Shown in pieces: positions 23,173-33,966 of a stretch of DNA of 64,000 nucleotides. The notes under the pieces are model-generated. The model saw only the letters and a program-made list of their open reading frames with translations, ran no database searches and was not told the origin of the DNA. This DNA is from Auanema rhodensis. Taxonomy: Eukaryota; Nematoda; Chromadorea; Rhabditida; Rhabditidae. Location: positions 19,917,638-19,981,637 of the forward strand of contig OZ059900.1 of NCBI GenBank assembly GCA_964057225.1, written 5' to 3'. Made by a program: the position numbers and the translations under genes. Numbering within the stretch: the stretch's first letter is position 1; every line of letters starts with the position of its first letter.

Positions 23173-23514
23173 CCAGCATAATAAAATATTTCTCATGGGA
23201 AATACTGTGTTTTTGTATTTTTCTAGTGTTCAGCATGTAAAATGCTTCATTTTAGTATGTAACACGCTGAAATTCGTTGCATTTGACTACTCATATGAAC
23301 AAAAATCGATTTAATCAATATTAGCCATAAGGGGCGTGCCCTCAGAATATGCTAATTTCCTTAATTTTCTAACCCCTGTTTTTTTGTCGTGAAAGTGGAA
23401 CTAGACGTTGTACAAACAATTTTGAGCTAGGTTTCATTGACATTGCATGAGTTTGAACACATGAAATCGTAAGTCAAAACCTTGTTTACAGCGAAATTTC
23501 CAAAAACTGGTTTT

Positions 23515-23913
23515 CCAGCATAATAAAATATTTCTCATGGGAAATACTGTGTTTTTGTACTTTTCTAGTGTTCAGCATGTAAAATGCTTCATTTTAGTAT
23601 GTAACACGCTGAAATTCGTTGCATTTGACGACTCATATGAACAAAAATCGATTTAATCAATATTCGTTGTTTTCGTTGCATTTGACTACTCATATGAACA
23701 AAAATCGATTTAATCAATATTAGCCATAAGGGGCGTGCCCTCAGAATATGCTAATTTCCTTAATTTTCTAACCCCTGTTTTTTTGTCGTGAAAGTGGAAC
23801 TAGACGTTGTACGAACAATTTTGAGCTAGGTTTCATTGACATTGCATGAGTTTGAACACATGAAATCGTAAGTCAAAACCTTGTTTACAGCGAAATTTCC
23901 AAAAACTGGTTTT
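23515..23913 (+). repeat. 399-bp unit, copy 5, hybrid with the TGTACTTTTC type
   Basis: CGTTGTTTT starts at 23665. The 5' part has TGTACTTTTC, which in all seven other carriers is coupled to GATTAAATC in a 342-bp unit. Here it is joined to the ordinary GATTTAATC and the 57-bp insertion. The unit therefore looks like a recombinant with a switch between unit positions 46 and about 140. Confidence 0.85.
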
Positions 23914-24255
23914 CCAGCATAATAAAATATTTCTCATGGGAAATACTGTGTTTTTGTATTTTTCTAGTGTTCAGCATGTAAAATGCTTCATTTTAGTATG
24001 TAACACGCTGAAATTCGTTGCATTTGACTACTCATATGAACAAAAATCGATTTAATCAATATTAGCCATAAGGGGCGTGCCCTCAGAATATGCTAATTTC
24101 CTTAATTTTCTAACCCCTGTTTTTTTGTCGTGAAAGTGGAACTAGACGTTGTACAAACAATTTTGAGCTAGGTTTCATTGACATTGCATGAGTTTGAACA
24201 CATGAAATCGTAAGTCAAAACCTTGTTTACAGCGAAATTTCCAAAAACTGGTTTT

Positions 24256-24654
24256 CCAGCATAATAAAATATTTCTCATGGGAAATACTGTGTTTTTGTA
24301 TTTTTCTAGTGTTCAGCATGTAAAATGCTTCATTTTAGTATGTAACACGCTGAAATTCGTTGCATTTGACGACTCATATGAACAAAAATCGATTTAATCA
24401 ATATTCGTTGTTTTCGTTGCATTTGACTACTCATATGAACAAAAATCGATTTAATCAATATTAGCCATAAGGGGCGTGCCCTCAGAATATGCTAATTTCC
24501 TTAATTTTCTAACCCCTGTTTTTTTGTCGTGAAAGTGGAACTAGACGTTGTACGAACAATTTTGAGCTAGGTTTCATTGACATTGCATGAGTTTGAACAC
24601 ATGAAATCGTAAGTCAAAACCTTGTTTACAGCGAAATTTCCAAAAACTGGTTTT
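24256..24654 (+). repeat. 399-bp unit with 57-bp insertion, copy 6
   Basis: CGTTGTTTT starts at 24406, 741 bp after copy 5. Structure is as in copy 1. Confidence 0.92.
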
Positions 24655-26079
24655 CCAGCATAATAAAATATTTCTCATGGGAAATACTGTGTTTTTGTAT
24701 TTTTCTAGTGTTCAGCATGTAAAATGCTTCATTTTAGTATGTAACACGCTGAAATTCGTTGCATTTGACTACTCATATGAACAAAAATCGATTTAATCAA
24801 TATTAGCCATAAGGGGCGTGCCCTCAGAATATGCTAATTTCCTTAATTTTCTAACCCCTGATTTTTTGTCGTGAAAGTGGAACTAGACGTTGTACGAACA
24901 ATTTTGAGCTAGGTTTCATTGACATTGCATGAGTTTGAACACATGAAATCGTAAGTCAAAACCTTGTTTACAGCGAAATTTCCAAAAACTGGTTTTCCAG
25001 CATAATAAAATATTTCTCATGGGAAATACTGTGTTTTTGTATTTTTCTAGTGTTCAGCATGTAAAATGCTTCATTTTAGTATGTAACACGCTGAAATTCG
25101 TTGCATTTGACGACTCATATGAACAAAAATCGATTTAATCAATATTAGCCATAAGGGGCGTGCCCTCAGAATATGCTAATTTCCTTAATTTTCTAACCCC
25201 TGATTTTTTGTCGTGAAAGTGGAACTAGACGTTGTACGAACAATTTTGAGCTAGGTTTCATTGACATTGCATGAGTTTGAACACATGAAATCGTAAGTCA
25301 AAACCTTGTTTACAGCGAAATTTCCAAAAACTGGTTTTCCAGCATAATAAAATATTTCTCATGGGAAATACTGTGTTTTTGTATTTTTCTAGTGTTCAGC
25401 ATGTAAAATGCTCCATTTTAGTATGTAACACGCTGAAATTCGTTGCATTTGACGACTCATATGAACAAAAATCGATTTAATCAATATTAGCCATAAGGGG
25501 CGTGCCCTCAGAATATGCTAATTTCCTTAATTTTCTAACCCCTGTTTTTTTGTCGTGAAAGTGGAACTAGACGTTGTACGAACAATTTTAAGCTAGGTTT
25601 CATTGACATTGCATGAGTTTGAACACATGAAATCGTAAGTCAAAACCTTGTTTACAGCGAAATTTCCAAAAACTGGTTTTCCAGCATAATAAAATATTTC
25701 TCATGGGAAATACTGTGTTTTTGTATTTTTCTAGTGTTCAGCATGTAAAATGCTTCATTTTAGTATGTAACACGCTGAAATTCGTTGCATTTGACGACTC
25801 ATATGAACAAAAATCGATTTAATCAATATTCGTTGTTTTCGTTGCATTTGACTACTCATATGAACAAAAATCGATTTAATCAATATTAGCCATAAGGGGC
25901 GTGCCCTCAGAATATGCTAATTTCCTTAATTTTCTAACCCCTGTTTTTTTGTCGTGAAAGTGGAACTAGACGTTGTACGAACAATTTTGAGCTAGGTTTC
26001 ATTGACATTGCATGAGTTTGAACACATGAAATCGTAAGTCAAAACCTTGTTTACAGCGAAATTTCCAAAAACTGGTTTT
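24655..26079 (+). repeat. 1425-bp higher-order unit (4 units), copy 2
   Basis: Same order of markers as 21748-23172: GACTACTCAT with CTGATTTTTT, CTGATTTTTT, GCTCC with TTTTAAGC, then a 399-bp unit. The two copies lie 2907 bp apart with the 741-bp dimers between them. Confidence 0.85.
25681..26079 (+). repeat. 399-bp unit with 57-bp insertion, copy 7
   Basis: CGTTGTTTT starts at 25831, 1425 bp after copy 6. Structure is as in copy 1. Confidence 0.92.
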
Positions 26080-26763
26080 CCAGCATAATAAAATATTTCT
26101 CATGGGAAATACTGTGTTTTTGTATTTTTCTAGTGTTCAGCATGTAAAATGCTTCATTTTAGTATGTAACACGCTGAAATTCGTTGCATTTGACTACTCA
26201 TATGAACAAAAATCGATTTAATCAATATTAGCCATAAGGGGCGTGCCCTCAGAATATGCTAATTTCCTTAATTTTCTAACCCCTGTTTTTTTGTCGTGAA
26301 AGTGGAACTAGACGTTGTACAAACAATTTTGAGCTAGGTTTCATTGACATTGCATGAGTTTGAACACATGAAATCGTAAGTCAAAACCTTGTTTACAGCG
26401 AAATTTCCAAAAACTGGTTTTCCAGCATAATAAAATATTTCTCATGGGAAATACTGTGTTTTTGTACTTTTCTAGTGTTCAGCATGTAAAATGCTTCATT
26501 TTAGTATGTAACACGCTGAAATTCGTTGCATTTGACGACTCATATGAACAAAAATCGATTAAATCAATATTAGCCATAAGGGGCGTGCCCTCAGAATATG
26601 CTAATTTCCTTAATTTTCTAACCCCTGTTTTTTTGTCGTGAAAGTGGAACTAGACGTTGTACAAACAATTTTGAGCTAGGTTTTATTGACATTGCATGAG
26701 TTTGAACACATGAAATCGTAAGTCAAAACCTTGTTTACAGAGAAATTTCCAAAAACTGGTTTT

Positions 26764-27283
26764 CCAGCATAATAAAATATTTCTCATGAGAAATACTGTG
26801 TTTTTGTATTTTTCTAGTGTTCAGCATGTAAAATGCTTCATTTTAGTATGTAACACGCTGAAATTCGTGGCATTTGACGACTCATATGAACAAAAATCGA
26901 TTTAATCAATATTAGCCATAAGGGGCGTGCCCTCAGAATATGCTAATTTCCTTAATTTTCTAACCCCTGTTTTTTTGTTTTTTGTATTTTTCTAGTGTTC
27001 AGCATGTAAAATGCTTCATTTTAGTATGTAACACGCTGAAATTCGTTGCATTTGACGACTCATATGAACAAAAATCGATTTAATCAATATTAGCCATAAG
27101 GGGCGTGCCCTCAGAATATGCTAATTTCCTTAATTTTCTAACCCCTGTTTTTTTGTCGTGAAAGTGGAACTAGACGTTGTACGAACAATTTTAAGCTAGG
27201 TTTCATTGACATTGCATGAGTTTGAACACATGAAATCGTAAGTCAAAACCTTGTTTACAGCGAAATTTCCAAAAACTGGTTTT
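26764..27283 (+). repeat. 520-bp unit (dimer minus 164 bp), copy 1
   Basis: The first monomer runs to the seven-T tract, CCCCTGTTTTTTTG (G at 26977), and is joined directly to TTTTTTGTATTTTTC, which belongs around position 37-51 of the next monomer. A normal dimer would be 684 bp, so 164 bp are missing. The joined tracts are the equivalent T tracts of half-units B and A. The 5' part has CATGAGAAAT and ATTCGTGGC, the 3' part TTTTAAGC. Confidence 0.9.
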
Positions 27284-28309
27284 CCAGCATAATAAAATAT
27301 TTCTCATGGGAAATACTGTGTTTTTGTATTTTTCTAGTGTTCAGCATGTAAAATGCTTCATTTTAGTATGTAACACGCTGAAATTCGTTGCATTTGACGA
27401 CTCATATGAACAAAAATCGATTTAATCAATATTAGCCATAAGGGGCGTGCCCTCAGAATATGCTAATTTCCTTAATTTTCTAACCCCTGATTTTTTGTCG
27501 TGAAAGTGGAACTAGACGTTGTACGAACAATTTTGAGCTAGGTTTCATTGACATTGCATGAGTTTGAACACATGAAATCGTAAGTCAAAACCTTGTTTAC
27601 AGCGAAATTTCCAAAAACTGGTTTTCCAGCATAATAAAATATTTCTCATGGGAAATACTGTGTTTTTGTATTTTTCTAGTGTTCAGCATGTAAAATGCTT
27701 CATTTTAGTATGTAACACGCTGAAATTCGTTGCATTTGACTACTCATATGAACAAAAATCGATTTAATCAATATTAGCCATAAGGGGCGTGCCCTCAGAA
27801 TATGCTAATTTCCTTAATTTTCTAACCCCTGTTTTTTTGTCGTGAAAGTGGAACTAGACGTTGTACAAACAATTTTGAGCTAGGTTTCATTGACATTGCA
27901 TGAGTTTGAACACATGAAATCGTAAGTCAAAACCTTGTTTACAGCGAAATTTCCAAAAACTGGTTTTCCAGCATAATAAAATATTTCTCATGGGAAATAC
28001 TGTGTTTTTGTACTTTTCTAGTGTTCAGCATGTAAAATGCTTCATTTTAGTATGTAACACGCTGAAATTCGTTGCATTTGACGACTCATATGAACAAAAA
28101 TCGATTAAATCAATATTAGCCATAAGGGGCGTGCCCTCAGAATATGCTAATTTCCTTAATTTTCTAACCCCTGTTTTTTTGTCGTGAAAGTGGAACTAGA
28201 CGTTGTACAAACAATTTTGAGCTAGGTTTTATTGACATTGCATGAGTTTGAACACATGAAATCGTAAGTCAAAACCTTGTTTACAGAGAAATTTCCAAAA
28301 ACTGGTTTT

Positions 28310-28829
28310 CCAGCATAATAAAATATTTCTCATGAGAAATACTGTGTTTTTGTATTTTTCTAGTGTTCAGCATGTAAAATGCTTCATTTTAGTATGTAAC
28401 ACGCTGAAATTCGTGGCATTTGACGACTCATATGAACAAAAATCGATTTAATCAATATTAGCCATAAGGGGCGTGCCCTCAGAATATGCTAATTTCCTTA
28501 ATTTTCTAACCCCTGTTTTTTTGTTTTTTGTATTTTTCTAGTGTTCAGCATGTAAAATGCTTCATTTTAGTATGTAACACGCTGAAATTCGTTGCATTTG
28601 ACGACTCATATGAACAAAAATCGATTTAATCAATATTAGCCATAAGGGGCGTGCCCTCAGAATATGCTAATTTCCTTAATTTTCTAACCCCTGTTTTTTT
28701 GTCGTGAAAGTGGAACTAGACGTTGTACGAACAATTTTAAGCTAGGTTTCATTGACATTGCATGAGTTTGAACACATGAAATCGTAAGTCAAAACCTTGT
28801 TTACAGCGAAATTTCCAAAAACTGGTTTT
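28310..28829 (+). repeat. 520-bp unit (dimer minus 164 bp), copy 2
   Basis: The junction G is at 28523, 1546 bp after copy 1. It has the same markers on both sides, so it was copied as part of the 1546-bp duplication. Confidence 0.9.
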
Positions 28830-29513
28830 CCAGCATAATAAAATATTTCTCATGGGAAATACTGTGTTTTTGTATTTTTCTAGTGTTCAGCATGTAAAAT
28901 GCTTCATTTTAGTATGTAACACGCTGAAATTCGTTGCATTTGACGACTCATATGAACAAAAATCGATTTAATCAATATTAGCCATAAGGGGCGTGCCCTC
29001 AGAATATGCTAATTTCCTTAATTTTCTAACCCCTGATTTTTTGTCGTGAAAGTGGAACTAGACGCTGTACGAACAATTTTGAGCTAGGTTTCATTGACAT
29101 TGCATGAGTTTGAACACATGAAATCGTAAGTCAAAACCTTGTTTACAGCGAAATTTCCAAAAACTGGTTTTCCAGCATAATAAAATATTTCTCATGGGAA
29201 ATACTGTGTTTTTGTATTTTTCTAGTGTTCAGCATGTAAAATGCTCCATTTTAGTATGTAACACGCTGAAATTCGTTGCATTTGACGACTCATATGAACA
29301 AAAATCGATTTAATCAATATTAGCCATAAGGGGCGTGCCCTCAGAATATGCTAATTTCCTTAATTTTCTAACCCCTGTTTTTTTGTCGTGAAAGTGGAAC
29401 TAGACGTTGTACGAACAATTTTAAGCTAGGTTTCATTGACATTGCATGAGTTTGAACACATGAAATCGTAAGTCAAAACCTTGTTTACAGCGAAATTTCC
29501 AAAAACTGGTTTT

Positions 29514-29912
29514 CCAGCATAATAAAATATTTCTCATGGGAAATACTGTGTTTTTGTATTTTTCTAGTGTTCAGCATGTAAAATGCTTCATTTTAGTATG
29601 TAACACGCTGAAATTCGTTGCATTTGACGACTCATATGAACAAAAATCGATTTAATCAATATTCGTTGTTTTCGTTGCATTTGACTACTCATATGAACAA
29701 AAATCGATTTAATCAATATTAGCCATAAGGGGCGTGCCCTCAGAATATGCTAATTTCCTTAATTTTCTAACCCCTGTTTTTTTGTCGTGAAAGTGGAACT
29801 AGACGTTGTACGAACAATTTTGAGCTAGGTTTCATTGACATTGCATGAGTTTGAACACATGAAATCGTAAGTCAAAACCTTGTTTACAGCGAAATTTCCA
29901 AAAACTGGTTTT
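29514..29912 (+). repeat. 399-bp unit with 57-bp insertion, copy 8
   Basis: CGTTGTTTT starts at 29664. It is preceded by a GCTCC/TTTTAAGC unit, as in other copies. The gap of 3833 bp from copy 7 contains the 1546-bp duplication. Confidence 0.92.
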
Positions 29913-30938
29913 CCAGCATAATAAAATATTTCTCATGGGAAATACTGTGTTTTTGTATTTTTCTAGTGTTCAGCATGTAAAATGCTTCATTTTAGTATGT
30001 AACACGCTGAAATTCGTTGCATTTGACTACTCATATGAACAAAAATCGATTTAATCAATATTAGCCATAAGGGGCGTGCCCTCAGAATATGCTAATTTCC
30101 TTAATTTTCTAACCCCTGTTTTTTTGTCGTGAAAGTGGAACTAGACGTTGTACAAACAATTTTGAGCTAGGTTTCATTGACATTGCATGAGTTTGAACAC
30201 ATGAAATCGTAAGTCAAAACCTTGTTTACAGCGAAATTTCCAAAAACTGGTTTTCCAGCATAATAAAATATTTCTCATGGGAAATACTGTGTTTTTGTAC
30301 TTTTCTAGTGTTCAGCATGTAAAATGCTTCATTTTAGTATGTAACACGCTGAAATTCGTTGCATTTGACGACTCATATGAACAAAAATCGATTAAATCAA
30401 TATTAGCCATAAGGGGCGTGCCCTCAGAATATGCTAATTTCCTTAATTTTCTAACCCCTGTTTTTTTGTCGTGAAAGTGGAACTAGACGTTGTACAAACA
30501 ATTTTGAGCTAGGTTTCATTGACATTGCATGAGTTTGAACACATGAAATCGTAAGTCAAAACCTTGTTTACAGCGAAATTTCCAAAAACTGGTTTTCCAG
30601 CATAATAAAATATTTCTCATGGGAAATACTGTGTTTTTGTATTTTTCTAGTGTTCAGCATGTAAAATGCTTCATTTTAGTATGTAACACGCTGAAATTCG
30701 TTGCATTTGACTACTCATATGAACAAAAATCGATTTAATCAATATTAGCCATAAGGGGCGTGCCCTCAGAATATGCTAATTTCCTTAATTTTCTAACCCC
30801 TGTTTTTTTGTCGTGAAAGTGGAACTAGACGTTGTACAAACAATTTTGAGCTAGGTTTTATTGACATTGCATGAGTTTGAACACATGAAATCGTAAGTCA
30901 AAACCTTGTTTACAGAGAAATTTCCAAAAACTGGTTTT

Positions 30939-31458
30939 CCAGCATAATAAAATATTTCTCATGAGAAATACTGTGTTTTTGTATTTTTCTAGTGTTCAGC
31001 ATGTAAAATGCTTCATTTTAGTATGTAACACGCTGAAATTCGTGGCATTTGACGACTCATATGAACAAAAATCGATTTAATCAATATTAGCCATAAGGGG
31101 CGTGCCCTCAGAATATGCTAATTTCCTTAATTTTCTAACCCCTGTTTTTTTGTTTTTTGTATTTTTCTAGTGTTCAGCATGTAAAATGCTTCATTTTAGT
31201 ATGTAACACGCTGAAATTCGTTGCATTTGACGACTCATATGAACAAAAATCGATTTAATCAATATTAGCCATAAGGGGCTTGCCCTCAGAATATGCTAAT
31301 TTCCTTAATTTTCTAACCCCTGTTTTTTTGTCGTGAAAGTGGAACTAGACGTTGTACGAACAATTTTAAGCTAGGTTTCATTGACATTGCATGAGTTTGA
31401 ACACATGAAATCGTAAGTCAAAACCTTGTTTACAGCGAAATTTCCAAAAACTGGTTTT
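30939..31458 (+). repeat. 520-bp unit (dimer minus 164 bp), copy 3
   Basis: The junction G is at 31152. It is preceded by a unit with GTTTTATTGAC and TACAGAGAAA, as in the other copies, and carries a private GGGGCTTGCCC near 31280. It is followed directly by a 399-bp unit. Confidence 0.9.
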
Positions 31459-31857
31459 CCAGCATAATAAAATATTTCTCATGGGAAATACTGTGTTTTT
31501 GTATTTTTCTAGTGTTCAGCATGTAAAATGCTTCATTTTAGTATGTAACACGCTGAAATTCGTTGCATTTGACGACTCATATGAACAAAAATCGATTTAA
31601 TCAATATTCGTTGTTTTCGTTGCATTTGACTACTCATATGAACAAAAATCGATTTAATCAATATTAGCCATAAGGGGCGTGCCCTCAGAATATGCTAATT
31701 TCCTTAATTTTCTAACCCCTGTTTTTTTGTCGTGAAAGTGGAACTAGACGTTGTACGAACAATTTTGAGCTAGGTTTCATTGACATTGCATGAGTTTGAA
31801 CACATGAAATCGTAAGTCAAAACCTTGTTTACAGCGAAATTTCCAAAAACTGGTTTT
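31459..31857 (+). repeat. 399-bp unit with 57-bp insertion, copy 9
   Basis: CGTTGTTTT starts at 31609. This is the only place where a 520-bp unit and a 399-bp unit are adjacent. Confidence 0.92.
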
Positions 31858-33966
31858 CCAGCATAATAAAATATTTCTCATGGGAAATACTGTGTTTTTG
31901 TATTTTTCTAGTGTTCAGCATGTAAAATGCTTCATTTTAGTATGTAACACGCTGAAATTCGTTGCATTTGACTACTCATATGAACAAAAATCGATTTAAT
32001 CAATATTAGCCATAAGGGGCGTGCCCTCAGAATATGCTAATTTCCTTAATTTTCTAACCCCTGTTTTTTTGTCGTGAAAGTGGAACTAGACGTTGTACAA
32101 ACAATTTTGAGCTAGGTTTCATTGACATTGCATGAGTTTGAACACATGAAATCGTAAGTCAAAACCTTGTTTACAGCGAAATTTCCAAAAACTGGTTTTC
32201 CAGCATAATAAAATATTTCTCATGGGAAATACTGTGTTTTTGTACTTTTCTAGTGTTCAGCATGTAAAATGCTTCATTTTAGTATGTAACACGCTGAAAT
32301 TCGTTGCATTTGACGACTCATATGAACAAAAATCGATTAAATCAATATTAGCCATAAGGGGCGTGCCCTCAGAATATGCTAATTTCCTTAATTTTCTAAC
32401 CCCTGTTTTTTTGTCGTGAAAGTGGAACTAGACGTTGTACAAACAATTTTGAGCTAGGTTTCATTGACATTGCATGAGTTTGAACACATGAAATCGTAAG
32501 TCAAAACCTTGTTTACAGCGAAATTTCCAAAAACTGGTTTTCCAGCATAATAAAATATTTCTCATGGGAAATACTGTGTTTTTGTATTTTTCTAGTGTTC
32601 AGCATGTAAAATGCTTCATTTTAGTATGTAACACGCTGAAATTCGTTGCATTTGACTACTCATATGAACAAAAATCGATTTAATCAATATTAGCCATAAG
32701 GGGCGTGCCCTCAGAATATGCTAATTTCCTTAATTTTCTAACCCCTGTTTTTTTGTCGTGAAAGTGGAACTAGACGTTGTACAAACAATTTTGAGCTAGG
32801 TTTCATTGACATTGCATGAGTTTGAACACATGAAATCGTAAGTCAAAACCTTGTTTACAGCGAAATTTCCAAAAACTGGTTTTCCAGCATAATAAAATAT
32901 TTCTCATGAGAAATACTGTGTTTTTGTATTTTTCTAGTGTTCAGCATGTAAAATGCTTCATTTTAGTATGTAACACGCTGAAATTCGTTGCATTTGACGA
33001 CTCATATGAACAAAAATCGATTTAATCAATATTAGCCATAAGGGGCGTGCCCTCAGAATATGCTAATTTCCTTAATTTTCTAACCCCTGATTTTTTGTCG
33101 TGAAAGTGGAACTAGACGTTGTACGAACAATTTTGAGCTAGGTTTCATTGACATTGCATGAGTTTGAACACATGAAATCGTAAGTCAAAACCTTGTTTAC
33201 AGCGAAATTTCCAAAAACTGGTTTTCCAGCATAATAAAATATTTCTCATGGGAAATACTGTGTTTTTGTATTTTTCTAGTGTTCAGCATGTAAAATGCTC
33301 CATTTTAGTATGTAACACGCTGAAATTCGTTGCATTTGACGACTCATATGAACAAAAATCGATTTAATCAATATTAGCCATAAGGGGCGTGCCCTCAGAA
33401 TATGCTAATTTCCTTAATTTTCTAACCCCTGTTTTTTTGTCGTGAAAGTGGAACTAGACGTTGTACGAACAATTTTAAGCTAGGTTTCATTGACATTGCA
33501 TGAGTTTGAACACATGAAATCGTAAGTCAAAACCTTGTTTACAGCGAAATTTCCAAAAACTGGTTTTCCAGCATAATAAAATATTTCTCATGGGAAATAC
33601 TGTGTTTTTGTATTTTTCTAGTGTTCAGCATGTAAAATGCTTCATTTTAGTATGTAACACGCTGAAATTCGTTGCATTTGACGACTCATATGAACAAAAA
33701 TCGATTTAATCAATATTCGTTGTTTTCGTTGCATTTGACTACTCATATGAACAAAAATCGATTTAATCAATATTAGCCATAAGGGGCGTGGCCTCAGAAT
33801 ATGCTAATTTCCTTAATTTTCTAACCCCTGTTTTTTTGTCGTGAAAGTGGAACTAGACGTTGTACGAACAATTTTGAGCTAGGTTTCATTGACATTGCAT
33901 GAGTTTGAACACATGAAATCGTAAGTCAAAACCTTGTTTACAGCGAAATTTCCAAAAACTGGTTTT
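31858..33966 (+). repeat. 2109-bp higher-order repeat, fourth copy
   Basis: It has five 342-bp units (31858, 32200, 32542, 32884, 33226) and a 399-bp unit (33568). Marker order matches 19639-21747: GACTACTCAT, TGTACTTTTC/GATTAAATC, GACTACTCAT, CATGAGAAAT with CTGATTTTTT, GCTCC with TTTTAAGC, insertion unit. Confidence 0.85.
33568..33966 (+). repeat. 399-bp unit with 57-bp insertion, copy 10
   Basis: CGTTGTTTT starts at 33718, 2109 bp after copy 9. A private C-to-G change gives GCGTGGCCTCAG near 33790. This is the last insertion unit in the window. Confidence 0.92.

Larger units (their letters stand above)
23173..24654 (+). repeat. 741-bp higher-order dimer, two tandem copies
   Basis: Copies are 23173-23913 and 23914-24654. 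Each is one 342-bp GACTACTCAT/TACAAAC unit followed by one 399-bp unit. The two differ in the 399-bp unit: the first carries TGTACTTTTC near 23558, the second the common TGTATTTTTC. This is the shortest higher-order unit in the window. Confidence 0.88.
26080..29171 (+). repeat. 1546-bp segment in tandem duplicate
   Basis: Copies are 26080-27625 and 27626-29171. Each holds a GACTACTCAT/TACAAAC unit, a TGTACTTTTC/GATTAAATC unit with GTTTTATTGAC and TACAGAGAAA, a 520-bp deleted unit and a CTGATTTTTT unit. Read side by side, the copies look almost identical; GACGCTGTAC near 29062 is one difference. This is a recent tandem duplication of an already rearranged block. Confidence 0.85.
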
